64,000 nt of DNA. Source: Gracilaria gracilis (lineage: Eukaryota; Rhodophyta; Florideophyceae; Gracilariales; Gracilariaceae). Position 1 is the stretch's first letter. The number at the start of each line of letters is the position of its first letter. The stretch lies in assembly GCA_030374805.1 (NCBI GenBank), contig JARGSG010000130.1:59684-123683 (forward strand), given 5' to 3'. The notes below the pieces were generated by a model. The model ran no database searches. It saw nothing but the letters and a program-made list of their open reading frames with translations, and had not been told where the DNA came from. Shown one piece after another: positions 36,506-48,988 of this stretch. The position numbers and the translations under genes were made by a program.

Positions 36506-38560
36506 CAGGTGGTCACTGTTATTAGTGTGGGCCACACTAATTCTGAATCCTTTATTCTCGGCCACCTCACATGAATTAGTGTGGCCCACATTATTTTTGA
36601 AGCCACACTAATTATGGTACGGCGTAATTAGTGTGGGCCACACTATTTGGAGGTCACCCAAATAGTGTGGGTTCTCATTACATGCTACGCAGTGCCTCCG
36701 ACGATCGCGCCCTCGAAGTTTTCTCGATACTTGTTCACAATCGCTTGCAACTGCGGAAAGAGCTGTCGCTCCTCCCACTGCCCGTTGAGATTGAGCGCCA
36801 TACGGCTCCTGATCATGGCTTTTCTTGCGTAGCTAAACTTATCAGTGTCTTGTTAGGATTTAATTGCCCTTACCGACTCAGTCGCCAACTTAAAAAAATA
36901 GCGCTTCCCAAGATCTGTGAGCTTTGCCGACAATTTTGTGCTGTCAAACCAACGCCCCTTTTCTACCCGTCAGCTTAAAATTATCCCAGCGGTCTTTGAA
37001 GTACGTTTAAAACTTTTGTATAACAAAACTGTCTACATATTGCACCACGTGCGTTGCATTACATTTAAAGAACCTTATTTATGTGTTTGCTTTCGCCAAC
37101 GCCTCTGTGAGGTCGCCCATGAGGTCATGGCTGTTCACATTGTCAATAGAACGCACAAGCTTTTGGCTGTTTGGCCACGGCAAAAAAAAATCCTTTCCTT
37201 TACCCACTGCAAAAAAACTCGCTTTTCCATCCAGGCTTTTTAAATTGTACGGTACGTCACAACGGGCACATCATCCGAGAGCCATCGGATGAGATACTTC
37301 TTTTCAGCTTCTGAAATATTATCATTGGCGTTCCCAATCGACCATTTTGACCACAAAGATCAATACCATCATCTTTATACCGTCATCACCCAAAATGACA
37401 TCCGTGTAGCGTACCGTCGTGTCTTATACTAACGCCAGTGTCTTATGGTTGTTCATGTCTATGCAGAAGTTGGTTTCATCTGCGTTAAAGATGTCGTCTT
37501 TGTGCAGTTCATTGGAGCGGAACCGACCGGCTAACTGGCCGAGATAAAATGCCGTTTTTCTCTAAATTTATTCCTGTTTGGCTGGGAACACAATTAGTTT
37601 CCTGCACGGAAAACGGTTAAAGATATGCGACTTTTCCATAAACGACTGTACCCAGCGCAGTGTGGTTTGATTTTTGATCAAGACGCCACTGCTGGAGTCT
37701 ACCATTATGTTGTAGTAAGGGCCTACGGTTTTGCGATTTATCAGTTTCAATGTTAGCAGACGAAGACGTCTAGCATTGAACTTTACCCCGGCTTTCCGCA
37801 TCCGTGTGAATTCGTCCAGCAGATCTTCTTGTAGCGCAGCAAACAAAGGGGTGACCCTACGTTCTCTAACCGTCGAAGCTTTACAGTAGTGGCACTGCAG
37901 ACTTCTTATCATATGCTTCACGAAAGCAAAATGGTTCTGCTTTGAAGTTTTGTTTTGCCATTTGACCAATTGCTGTCTGTTCTTTCAAAATCTACTGGCC
38001 CTCTGAAAATTCGCTTTGGTGCTTCCACGGAAAAGCTGGGGAAAGTGGTGTATCCCTTGTGAACTGACTTGTTTTAGACCATGGAATGCAGTGTGGTCTA
38101 TCATACACTTGGCTGTGGAGGCTTTTTGGGTGTCGGTGAGCACTTTTCATGCTCTCCGGATTGGCTTTGGGGTATTCAAAAGATCTACGTCTGTGTTCGG
38201 GGTTGGTGGGGTATGCGTAAGGTCGTCCGGTGTATTGGGTGCGTTTGTGGGAAGCACGGATTGAGAGCTTTGATTGGCATTCATTCGAGCGAATGCCCTT
38301 AGTATCGGTGATGCGGTGAGATTCAGCAGGGCGATCTCGAGTGCACCAAGAGGAGAACTGCTGGGCGAGGAATGCAAGAACAATCTGTGTTGCTTTATGA
38401 TAGTAAAAGGGCGCCCAAACGGTTTGAATCTGCGTCTGTAATATCTTACTCACACTAATTCTGTGAGTCAATTTGAAGTTCGCACATATAATAGTGTGGG
38501 CCACACTACATGGCGTCTCTACACTATTTTTGAGCCAACACTAATAACAGTGCTCACCTG
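36506..38560 (-). mobile_element. Dead Tc1/mariner-pogo-type DNA transposon
   Basis: Inverted ends CAGGTGGTCACTGTTATTAG... and its complement ...CTAATAACAGTGCTCACCTG (about 24 bp, one mismatch) lie between TA dinucleotides at 36504-36505 and 38561-38562. The subterminal regions carry repeated AGTGTGGGCCACACT palindromes (36524-36538, 36578-36592 imperfect, 36630-36644 and 38493-38507), probably transposase-binding sites. The broken transposase inside reads on the minus strand. Confidence 0.8.
36900..38000 (-). pseudogene. Broken DDE transposase of the 36.5-38.6 kb element
   Basis: The longest intact piece (37568-37969) resembles the CENP-B/Tc5-type DNA-binding domain (LQEDLLDEFTRMRKAG ... 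TLRWVQSFMEKSHI). Downstream in short open stretches are DIFNADETNF (first catalytic Asp, 37473-37487), RYTDVILGDDG, a KAWMEKRVFLQWVKE stretch and SIDNVNSHD (second catalytic Asp, about 37127-37144), then the THVVQYVDSFVI region. Several stops and frameshifts separate them, so the gene is dead. The order matches the pogo/Tc5 branch of Tc1/mariner. Confidence 0.8.
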
Positions 38561-38562
38561 TA

Positions 38563-39783
38563 GTGTATATCGGACCAGTGTGCTGATCTTAAATGAGGCC
38601 GACGTAAAATAATCAAAAAAAAGCTTTTACCATTATTTGAACAGTCTTTTCAAATTTTGAGATTCGAAAAGTCTTCAAATAACATCCATCGCATTGCGAT
38701 AGAAGTTTTTAAGTAGACCGGTGGGTCAAAAGTAAAGGACGAAGTTTTCTGTTTACTTGAAATTGACTTCTTTCGTTACCGCCATCAGACGGAGAAAAAT
38801 TAAAGAAAAAACACTTATTTAGAAAAGCAAAAATATTTACTAAAAAAACTTAACTAAAAAACTGACCTCATGTGAGATCATTCGACCTCATATAAGGCCA
38901 ATTGTTTATAAAGCACTACATTTCAACTACAAGCCAAATTTCAAATTTGAATTTGAAGTCTGCTCAAACAGAATGCTTAGTTAATTCCCGATTACTCAGC
39001 ATAAGCGGTAAACAGATGATCAAACATACAAAATTCTTTTTTGCTTGTATTTTGACCGACATTTTCATCATCAGTCGCTTTTTAGCCATAGAATAGACAA
39101 AACTAGATCGTTTAGACCTTTGAAGTCTTGGTTTTTGTGTTAACCATTACAAAAACACTCTAATACCATCAAAGGGCTCGCTACTACAACTGAGTGGTAC
39201 TCTCTTTTAAAACTGCATTATTTCGAAAGCATTTCAATTTAGTTTAGTAGTTATCTTTTTATCCCTTCTGTTTAAGCCAGTCACTTTCCTTTTTTCCATG
39301 TTCTCGCGTGCGGAAAACGCGCAAAATTATAACTCTGTTTTGTTTCATGCAGTTTACCTACCCTCACGGAAAACTACATCAAACATGTTTTTTAGGCCGT
39401 TCGCCCACAAAGCAATTTTTTTAGTCTCTCTTGTTTGTCAAAACATCTTGTTTCTGTTTTGAAACATTTCTGCATATCATAAAAGATACAAGAAACATCC
39501 TTTTTCATTTAATTCAACGACGAAGAACAACGAACAATAACTGTTAAACAAATGCACACACACAGTAATACCACGGCAGTGGCCGGTAAAACTCGTAGAT
39601 ATGAAATGCCGTATAAGCATAGAGAAAAACGATAACGCAAACGATTTCAAGTGAACGAAAACACTCGTCAGAAGAGGTTTTAAAGACTAAATGAATTTTC
39701 CACATTGATGCGTAAAGTCGTTAAATGATGTGTACCGCCGCTGGCGGAGTGTTGCCGTCATACTGTTTTTGAGATTGTAAACG
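38563..39783. other. AT-rich intergenic DNA
   Basis: Markedly more AT-rich than its surroundings. Only short frames, and no gene or element ends recognised. Short direct words (CAAATTTGAAATTTG type) occur near 38935-38957. Confidence 0.5.
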
Positions 39784-40452
39784 TAGGATGCACGGTCTGA
39801 GCTACCGCCCAGCGGGCGTGAAAGGAACACGTGTTCCACGGATACTCAGAACGCGATGCCACCAGCTGTAGTATAGTGGGTCCGGGTTGGGGCTCTGTAT
39901 ATCCGAATGGCCGTTCACGTACGAAGGGGTAGTGCACGGTTGGCCGGTGCAGTGGCACCGCCACGTGTACAAGTTGGTAATCGAGTGCCGAACGGGTTGG
40001 CCGAACGTACAAGTTGGCAACGTGTATGGACTTGGTGGTGACAATGCAAATAAGACCGATCGTACAGTAGTTAGTAATGGGGCCCAGACCCGATATTTAG
40101 TTGTAGCTTGGATCTCCCGAGGCCCCCAATCGTAAACGACAAGCATCTTCTGCCGAACGTCTTCTTCGCTAGTTTGCACTAACGATAGACCGCACGGCTA
40201 CTCCTTTATTGGGTTTCTCAGACCGTTCGTACCCTTCCGCACGTTCCTGTACGTGCCTGGTGATACCAATCGTCCACTCTCCCCTCGACCGCCCGCTGCT
40301 TCCGCCGCTTCTTTCCGCTCGGATTCATTACAGTCACAAGACTGTACGCTACCGCCGCTCCCGTCTCGTCTCAAGCCCGCTTCGGACTCTCTCTTTTTGT
40401 GCATTACACCACACCAACATTGTTCTATTTACTAGATATATTTGTCACTTTA
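39784..40452 (-). repeat. Inverted fragment of the 852-bp-LTR family, split by a solo LTR
   Basis: 39784-39866 and 40414-40452 together are the reverse complement of about 40996-41110 (for example GGTGGCATCGC...GGGCGGT.GCTCAG..CGTGCATCCTACG, abbreviated). Between them lies a solo gypsy LTR. The two arms flank the first foldback MITE and form an inverted repeat about 0.7 kb apart. Confidence 0.75.
39867..40413 (+). mobile_element. Solo LTR of the young gypsy family (reverse orientation)
   Basis: 547 bp, the reverse complement of the 19382-19924 LTR at roughly 90% identity. Flanked by CCAGC and CCAAC, a 5-bp target duplication with one change. The element body was lost by LTR recombination. 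It is inserted into an older LTR fragment and is clearly older than the complete copy at 19.4 kb. Confidence 0.9.
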
Positions 40453-40885
40453 CCCTAGGAAAAAACTTTTTATAAATGGCGCACTACGTTTTGCAAAAAG
40501 TAACAAAGGCGTAGAAAACTTTTGTTTTTATTGAAGAGATGGCGTATAAATTCCATACTTTACGCCATTTCACCGCCATTTATAGCACGATCTAGAAAAT
40601 GACTTAGGCCATTTTTGACACTTTCTATGAATGGCGTACAAATATAGAACAAAACTGAATACCTCGAATACGAGTGCTGAGAACTTATTCATTGTTTGTA
40701 CGCCATTTATAGAAAGTGTCAAAAATGGCGTAAATCTCTTTCTAGATCATGCTATAAATGGCGGTGAAATGGCGTAAAGCATGGAATTTATACGCCATCT
40801 CTTCAATAAAAACAAAAGTTTTCCACGTCATTTGTTACTTTTTGCAAAACGTAGTGCGCCATTTATAAAAAGTTTTTTCCTAGGG
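40453..40885. mobile_element. Foldback MITE, copy 1
   Basis: 433 bp built almost wholly of two long inverted arms (about 200 bp each) from CCCTAGGAAAAAACTTTTTA to its complement, meeting near 40660-40680. TA flanks both sides (40451-40452, 40886-40887). No coding capacity. Copy 2 at 45699-46134 is about 95% alike. The arms contain tandem ATGGCG/CGCCAT words. Confidence 0.9.
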
Positions 40886-40887
40886 TA

Positions 40888-41112
40888 GAGCCAGGAAGCC
40901 CTGCTTGACAAGGGTGATTTACTGAGGGAGCCTAGCTCAACCTACCAAGTAGTGTGCTCGGCACGGCCCCTGACAGTGGGCGCGCCGGCCAAATAAAGTA
41001 CCAAATATATCTAGTAAATACAACAATGCTGGTGGCATCGCCTCCTGGGTATCCGTGCAACACGTGTTCCCGTTGTGCCCGCTGGGCGGTGGCTCAGGCC
41101 GTGCATCCTACG
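40888..41112 (+). repeat. Diverged fragment of the 852-bp LTR family
   Basis: Aligns to 41614-41800 of the adjoining LTR (GAGCCAGGAAGCCC..GCTTGAC, abbreviated) at perhaps 80% identity and directly abuts the LTR start at 41113. It is a remnant of an older, related element. Confidence 0.7.
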
Positions 41113-41964
41113 TGTGAAGCAACGCGTTTGGCGGGAAAAGCGCAAACTCACGAAGACGTTCGGAATCTTCCCCTCGACATGGCAGCACAGCGAATGGAGC
41201 ACTCTGGCAATGACACAGCTAAGCCGGGTGTAAATCCGAGGTCAAACCACCACAACAAGCGTCGGAGCGTGAGGCTGATTAGTAGCCGGTAGAGATCCAC
41301 GTGTTCACACGGTCACGAGATGAGTCCTCGAAAGAGAGTAGCACGGCAACGACAAGGTGTCGGAAACGGGCCACTGAGAACAGGGCAAAAAGGCAAACCC
41401 AAAAAGGGAAGAAAGCAAACCACCAGAGTGGGGAAAAGAGAGAGAGAATAAATCAAACCCAATACAGGGGCGAGTATACGACAATAGATCGGAACGAGAT
41501 ACACAAATAGTGGTTATACTCTGAGCGCCACAAGGGTGGGTAACTACACGTGAACAACGCAGTCGTCACTCCACTTGGAGGTGAACAATCCGCGAAGGCG
41601 TGATAGTTAGAGCCAGAAGCCCTTGCTTGACGAGGGGCAGTTTACTTGGGGGAGCGATGCTCAACCCTCTAAGTACTGAGCTCGGCGCACCACTGACAGT
41701 AGGTTCGCCGGGCAAAATAATCTATAAAATATCTAAGTAAATACAGCAATGCTGGGTGCACTGCCTCCGGCATATCCGTGCTACACGTGTGCTATTCACC
41801 CCCGCTAAGCCGCGCCTCGATCCGTGCAATCCACGTGTACATGTGTGGAAATTACCTCAGCAATGCGACACGCTAATAGCGGTGTAGCTCATATATATTT
41901 ACTAACGCATGATGCGGAAATTAACTAAGTACCTCAAATCGCCTCCAAGGAGTGTTGTCCTTCA
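41113..41964 (-). repeat. 3' LTR of the second gypsy element
   Basis: 852 bp, TGTGAAGCAACGCG ... TGTCCTTCA. The polypurine-like AAGAAGAGGTATA abuts it on the minus strand (41965-41977). Confidence 0.9.
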
Positions 41965-43225
41965 TATACCTCTTCTTAAGAGTGAGCCACGCCGTCGCGA
42001 TGGCGGGTCGAACTCCCAACCGTGGGCATAAAAGCGCATCCCCGAAGTCTTCGGATTCCATCTCGCCTCGCGAAGACCAAGTGACTACCACTCCAAAGTG
42101 CAAACCTCGCTCCAGCGACGACCACTCCTGTTCACAACAGTCTTCAACTCGCTCTCGCGGTCCGCTCCCTGTTTCGAGGTCCATGAACCACAGTGTGGGA
42201 TAACGGATTCGAGTCTGGGACGCCCCACACAGGTGGTTCTCAAATTTCTTCGAGTATCCCTCGATATGAGGTCTTGCGACACCCAGCCAAGTAGACGAAC
42301 CATTGCCATCACGCTGATACGCAGTCCATAGCCCTGAAAAGGTGTGCAGCTCGTTTTGAGATCGAAGTCCTCACGCTTGAAGCGGTTCCCTCCACTCTGC
42401 AGCACAGAATCGGGGTGGGTTACAGTCCCGAATTTTGAAAGTCGTATATCGTTCGAACCAGCACAGCTATGAGCAAATTAAATACAGGGTCGAATTTCTG
42501 AAAACCAGAGCTTTCATTTGACATGAAGATTGTTGGGATTGAACACCATTGAGTGGAAAAGCGCGACCCATTTCAGTTCACCGAAATGCGGTCTAAAAAT
42601 AGAATCCCAAACTGAAACGGCGCCATAACTCCGAAGTTCTTCGAGATAATTGACTTCCGTCTTCGCCAAACAGTTCATAAAGGTCCAGAATAACCTATAA
42701 TGTTTCGTTAAGGAAACGGATTGAAACCCACCGAGTTACGGGTATTGCGCAGAAGGCCTCCAGAAAATACTGTACCCGCAAGATACCCGAGATCGGGAAT
42801 CGGGAACCATTACCAAAAACGACTGGGAATCAATGCCAACACATTATGTGGATACTGTGAAGACCGCAAAAGCGTGTAAACAGTAAAGTACTTCGCGGTA
42901 GGCGGTGTCGAACATAGTTGAACATCGGCAACTGAACATTTCCGCTTGGGGCGTGTACAAGACAAACGGTATTCCTACCGGTAAATCGCGTGATGCGCAC
43001 GGAAACAGCGCACCCTTGTGAAGGATAAACGCATGCGTACGCGTTTTTAATGAGAACAGTGAACCAGCGAGCTGGGAGAGAACCCCTCAGGATAATTAAT
43101 CCGAAAAAACAAACGTGGGCGAACGAAGACGACACCAGTCGAACTCCGTCCACCGAAAACCAATCTCCACTTAATCTTCATATACTTCCTTCTAGGTGAG
43201 CTAGCTTCTTCCCCTTGAGGGCGTG
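41965..43225. other. Non-coding 3' region of the second gypsy element
   Basis: The region corresponding in position to the antisense-ORF region of the young element, but only 1.26 kb and without long frames on either strand. Confidence 0.5.
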
Positions 43226-44437
43226 CTATCCCACTTGGTCGTTGACAATTGTCGCCGGGAGACCCGCGAGAGTACGCCGATGGTACTGCACCACTTTCGA
43301 TCGTGGGAGATGCTCGATTGGCTCATCCGAGTCAGCCTCGGCCCGACGTACGAGATACTGTATGTACCCCAACGGGTGGTATGATTGTTCTACGATGTGG
43401 TCGACTACGAACTCCTGTCGGAAGACTTCCCGGCCTTGCCGTGTGATTACGACATCCTTTGTCGGAGAGAACTCTGGTGGCCTTGCCGTGTGTGGCACTG
43501 CGTCGATGCTCCTGTTAGACCGAGTTGTGTCCAACAAGGTTGGTGGCACCGTACCTTCGCGGTGCGGTCCACTACTTGGGTCGGTTCTCACGCGTCTCGC
43601 GGTTTCGGTGTTCCCGTTCCCTTGTTCTGGTAGAGTTCCTTCTCCCGCTGGAGTCCCAGGTGGGCGTACCGCAAGTTTGCGTGGTAGCAACCGTTTCGAA
43701 GGAGTTGTGTGTGGCATCAAAAGCGCTCGCGTCAACGGTAACCCTGATTGAACCGGTCTCGCCGTGGTACCTGACGTTGTCAACGGGTGGCCGTCATTGG
43801 TCTGCACCGTGGCGTGTTCCGCCTCCGTATGCACGGGATGTGTCAGCTCGGTTTGTCTACTTGGTTCGCTCGCTAAGCTGATCTCCCTTACAGGTGTAGT
43901 CCGTGTGCTACGATTGGCACTTCCCTGCTGGGCATTTAGGGACGTGTCCACGGTGTGGCCCGCCTCAGGCGTGCTGGGCGACTTAGTCTCCGACGACTCT
44001 TCTCCGTTTTGGACGTGCGAGCTCAACGGCGCCTTAGGCGGTATTTCTACTCCGTTATGCGACGTAGTCACTCCAAGCGCGCTATGCGGCGTAGGCATCG
44101 GCTTCGCCGGTAACGACTAAGTCTCCTCGGTCCTGTCCCGCACGGCGGTAGTGTCTGGTGACGATTCCGCTTCTGCGTTGATGCGCGGCGATCTTGACGA
44201 GACGCCGAGCTCCCGAGAGGGCTTTGATTGCGCATTAGAGGTGTCTCCCTTCCGTGCCACATGGTGTTCCTCACGCGACAGCGCAGAAGCATGACGATCA
44301 ACGAGTCCCTCCCCCTCCTTAGGTGGAGCGACATGGGAAGTGGGTGTCAACGCGCCAAGGCAGCGAATAATTACTCCAGGCGGCGGGGCTTCAGACAGCG
44401 AAGCGCCAGGGCGCGTAGAGTCCGACAACATCGGCAA
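43226..44437 (-). pseudogene. Second gypsy element: pol C-terminal linker and chromodomain
   Basis: A Ser/Thr/Pro-rich linker is followed by a chromodomain-like end (FVVDHIVEQSYHPLGYIQYLVRRAE ... LPRSKVVQYHRR, abbreviated). The upstream part to 44437 is in other frames, so the region no longer joins the integrase. Confidence 0.7.
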
Positions 44438-44777
44438 ATCCGAGAGTCCCCTACTAGGGTGTGGTAACTCCCTAGGGCGGTCGATCGGGGGTGGGTCCGG
44501 TGTGTCCGTAGTGTTCGTTTCCTGGCCGGTTCCGCTTCTGCGATAGAATGTCTACTTGATGGGTCGTTTCCCGCAGGCGGGGGTGCAAAAACCACGGGAT
44601 CGCAGGAAATGCGTTCGTGTTGCTGACCCATCTCCACTACGATAATGTCGGATTCCACAGCAATTGTCTTGAAGGGACCGTCGGCGACGGTGGACCGTCG
44701 GCGACGGGTGAGAGCTTGTGGCGTTTCTCCTTGCCTGGGTTCTAGTACTCCTTACGGATGAACACATAGTCCCCTTC

Positions 44778-45698
44778 CTAAAGAGCGGGTGGTCTTCGAG
44801 GGGCTCGCTCATCGAAATCACGCTTATACGCGGCTTGTGACCGGGCCATTGACTGTTGTGCTGCAGGGACCAGCTTGGTAAGCCCTGTCTTCCAGGTTTT
44901 CCTGCATCCCTTCGTCGAAGGAAATTCGTCCAGCGTTGGCTGTGCTTCGAGGGCCACGGGCGGTGGGGTGCGAGACAGAACCAATTCAAATGGATTCAAT
45001 CCCGTAGTACGGTGTACATGAGTGTTGCATGCGAATGTCAGCCCATCGGTGACCAGATCCCACGTGGTGGGGTGATCGGCTACGTATGAACGGAGTGCTG
45101 CTAACAGCGTCCGGTTAAACCGTTCAGCCAGCCCATTACACTGGGGGTGGTAGGTTGTCTTGAAGAAATTCTTGACATCCAGAATTCTGCATGTATCCCC
45201 GAAGAACCGGAAGGCAAACTGTTTCCCGTTGTCGGAGAGTAGATTCACCAGTGCACCGTAGACGAATGCCCAATAGGTGACGAATGCTTGCGCAACCGTC
45301 AATGACGTGATTCTCCGTAATGGTACGGTACGAGCGAGCTTCGAGGAACGATCCGCGATCACGAGTAGAAATTTGTTACGCCGCTTGGTAGCGAGGAAGG
45401 GTCCGAAAATATCGATGGCTACGAATTCCAGTGGCACCCTTGCGGGGAAGAGCTTCAACTTCGTCGCATGGCGGCGAAGCTTGACGCGATTCCGAGCACA
45501 CTCGGGGCAGAACCGCACAGTTGCGTAGCAATCCACAGCCATTGCTGGCCAGTAGAATTTCCTTCGCAATTTAAGGTACAGTTTCCGTCCTCCGACGTGG
45601 TCACTAAGTTTGGCATAGTGTGATAAGTGTAACACCCGAGATTATAGGGCGTGTGGCACCACTATTTGTGGGTTTCCAGTTACCGTGCGAACGAGATA
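44778..45698 (-). pseudogene. Second gypsy element: integrase
   Basis: HHCC region (HLSHYAKLSDH ... CYATVRFCPEC) and D-D-E core: AIDIFGPF, LLSDNGKQF and GLAERFN with exactly 35 residues between second Asp and Glu. The C-terminal part is frame-broken at 44778. Upstream the frame is separated from RNase H by the MITE. Confidence 0.88.
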
Positions 45699-46134
45699 CT
45701 CTAGGAAAAAACTTTTAATAAATGGCGCACTACGTTTTGCAAAAAGTAACAAATGGCGTGGAAAACTTTTGTTTTTATTGAAGAGATGGCGTATAAATTC
45801 CATGCTTTACGCCATTTCACCGCCATTTATAGCATGATCTAGAAACAGATTTACGCCATTTTTGACACTTTTCATAAATGGCGTACAAACAATGAATAAG
45901 TTTTCAGCACTCGTATTCGAGGTATTAAGTTTTGTTCCATATTTGTACGCCATTTATAGAAAGTGTCAAAAATGGCGTAAATCTCTGTCTAGATCATGCT
46001 ATAAATGGCGGTGAAATGGCGTAAAGCATGGAATTTATACGCCATCTCTTCAATAAAAACAAAAGTTTTCCACGCCATTTGTTACTTTTTGCAAAACGTA
46101 GTGCCCCATTTATAAAAAGTTTTTTTCCTAGGGA
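45699..46134. mobile_element. Foldback MITE, copy 2, inside gypsy pol
   Basis: Same inverted-arm structure as copy 1. TA at 45697-45698 and 46135-46136. It separates the RNase H-integrase linker of the second gypsy element into two parts, so it inserted later than that element. Confidence 0.9.
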
Positions 46135-47660
46135 TATCCAATATCACTCACCCGAAAGGGGAGATCAGCTCTTCCATTGAGTTGCGCTCGAATCTTCGTG
46201 CAGTAGGGATCGCTGAATTGTTCCCTTACCATCTCCTCCGTTGTGACGGGTACGAAGTTCCCTGGTAGGTTCGCACTTTCGCTGACAGCGAGTAGGACAT
46301 CCAGTTCCTGGTCAAAATCCAGTTCGTCTGGCCATTCCTCTTCGATATCATCCAATTCACCTGCGGTGTAGTCGTCAACTGCAAAGCAGTGTATTTCCTC
46401 GTCATCGACGGCTAACGCTTCCCCTGTGGTGGGTAGGCGAGAAAGGGCGTCGGCTTGTGTATTTTTGGCGCCCTTCTTGTAGGCGACGTCGAAGTCGAAT
46501 TCTGCAAGGCGCAGTCTCCAACGCATTAAGCGGCCTGAAGGCTCCGATATGAAGAGTAGTCATCTCAATGATGAGTGATCCGTGTAAACGGTGAAATGAG
46601 CACCCATGAGGTAGGGGCGTAGTGTGCATAATGCTCACACTACTGCAAGACATTCCTTCTCCGAGACGGAGTAATTCTTCTCATGCACGTTCAACGAACG
46701 GGACCAGTACCCAATTGGCTTGCGTTCCCCTTCTGGGGTGGTTTGGAACAAGGCGCAGCCTACCTGGTAGTCACTACAATCCATGTACACGGTATATGAA
46801 AGTCCCGGTTTCGGTAGTGACAATACTAGTGCCGTGGTTACAGCCACTTTGAGAGAGTTGAAGGCTTCCGTCTGAATAGACGTGAATGGGTCCAGCTTCG
46901 GCGGTTGACGCTTTCGCAGAAGCGCGTTGAGAGTTGCCGCAATGTCCGCGAAGTTGGAAATAACCCGTCTATAGACGTTGACTAATCCTAGAAAGGATCT
47001 CAGTTCAGTCTGGTTAGTCGGTTCCGCGGCCTGTTTCAGCGACTTCACACGAGCTTCCTCGATCATGACACGTCCTGGACGGATTATGTGACCCAGATAC
47101 TTGACAGTATCCGTGAAGAATTCGCATTTCCTCAGCTTGGGTGTCACTCCGGCGTCCCGTAACGTGGCCATTATGTCTCTCACATGTGTAAGGTGATCAT
47201 CCAGAGTATCTGAGAATACAATGACGTCGTCAAGGTAGACGAGACAAGTACGCCACTTGAAGCGGGCCAGTAGGATATCAATAGCACGCTGAAAAGTAGC
47301 GGGAGCATTGGTTACACCAAACGGCATCCATTTAAAACGGTAGAGGCCAGAATGGCAGACAAACGCTGTCTTGTCCTGATCCTTGTTCCTCACTGGAACC
47401 TGCCAGTATCCCCAGTTAGCATCCAATGCCATGAATACGGTACCATTTCCGAGAGATTCGATGTATTCGTCCATACGTAGAATAGGGTACACGTCCTTGA
47501 CAGTAAGAGCGTTTAGGCGACGATAGTCGACACAGAAGCGCCAGGAACCATCCGGTTTCGAAGCCAGTACCACTGGTGATGCCCATGGCGAATGTGCCGG
47601 TTCTATAACTCCTGCACGGAGCATCTTGTCCACCTGAACTTGCTCTTCTTTCCTGGCCTT
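46135..47660 (-). pseudogene. Second gypsy element: reverse transcriptase and RNase H
   Basis: RT with LDANWGYWQV, MPFGVTNAPATFQRA and the YLDD box (CLVYLDDVIVFS). RNase H with YTVYMDCSDYQVGCALF and the DALSRL end. A frame break occurs near 46560-46650 (two different frames) and another near 47650. Confidence 0.88.
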
Positions 47661-48745
47661 GGGCCCTGCCCTCTACGGATGTTAGGCTACTGGCCGAGAG
47701 TTCGGAAGGAGATCAATCCGGTGTTCCGTGATATTTATCTCTCCGAGAGAACCATCCCACATTGTGGTGAATTCACGAAGCATATCGCGCAGTCGTTTGC
47801 GGTGTGTCTTCGGAACGTGTCCGAGGTCGAGTTCTTCCAATTCCTTCACTGGGTCCAATTGGTCGTAACTCTTCGGAACGCGTGTCTTCTCTGTCTTAAC
47901 AGGTGACTGACCCGAAGGACTCGGCGACGGAGGTGATTGAGATACCGACTCCTCCCCCTCCTTAGAGTGAATGACTCCGAGCACACCGGCGACAGTCATA
48001 TTTGTAGGTACCAACGCAGTTGGATGCGGCATAACCGAGCCCATTACTTGGTTCTTCACCAGATACTGGGTTGTTCTGCCTAGATTCGCTATCAACACGT
48101 AAAACGGATTATCCGGTTCCACTTGGACGACTCCATTTGCAATAGCAAGAGAGTATTTATCATACAATGACGGCAATGGTTGGACGATTCGTAAGCCGTG
48201 TTGACGGGAGTTCACCTGTGCCCAGACTTGAGACTCTGGTGGCACGCGTGTCGCGGAGGCAACACGAAGCTTCGTAGATTCCCGAGAACTCGGTGGTGCT
48301 TCCTGCGCCGCAGGTGGAGGTACATGCTTCTTGGAAGCATGCCTCAAAGGACGACGAACAATCGGCACGGACGAATCATCTTCTATTTCAACACGCCTCT
48401 CGCGGAGCCTAATTGCATCGACAAAGTGGTCGCAAAAGTCACAACCCAAAATAACTGGGGCGGCCAGGGACCGACAAACGACAAAGTCGAGCTTCACTAC
48501 GCATGAGCCCAAGCGGATTACCAACTCGATGTATCCTACCGTTGATAACGGGTTGTTAATCGCGTCAGCGACGTCAGGAATGTCGCAACGGCAAATGTGT
48601 CACCGCAAGGCGGGTGGCAATGCTGTCTCAACAATGAAGTTCGGACCTGCGCCTGTATCTAATACGGTGAGATAACGCACCATAAACTGGAGTGAAAGGC
48701 CAAGGTCGGCATAGACCTTGTAATTGCGTTTGGCCATCACCATAA
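47661..48745 (-). pseudogene. Second gypsy element: protease and RT leader
   Basis: The catalytic LDTGAGPNF lies at about 48635-48662 on the minus strand, followed by an in-frame stop. The remainder (VILGCDFCDHFVDAI ...) continues in an open frame at 47682-48524. Confidence 0.8.
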
Positions 48746-48988
48746 CTCTATCCGGGAACCGGTTATTTCTTACCCGTATTCACGGTCGACGAAGAAGATC
48801 ATGTGGTTCTGAGTTCACGTCTTCGACGGCCTGTTTCCTCGAGAGGATTCGGACCTGGGAGCGAGGCAGGGACTTCTCGTGCGCCTTCAGCCTCAACTGT
48901 GAGGGCGCCTCTCCAAGAGAGGAGACTCCCACAGTTAGTTTTTCTGAGCAGATTCCGCCTGAGGCGTGTGCTCAGTGTTCTGAACCAT

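Noticed and set aside
36501..38565. CACTA ends (CACTAC...GTAGTG) for the 36.5-kb element, i.e. a CACTA transposon
   Set aside because: No 3-bp duplication outside CACTA. The transposase remnants are pogo/Tc1-like, and TA plus CAGGTG fits that group.
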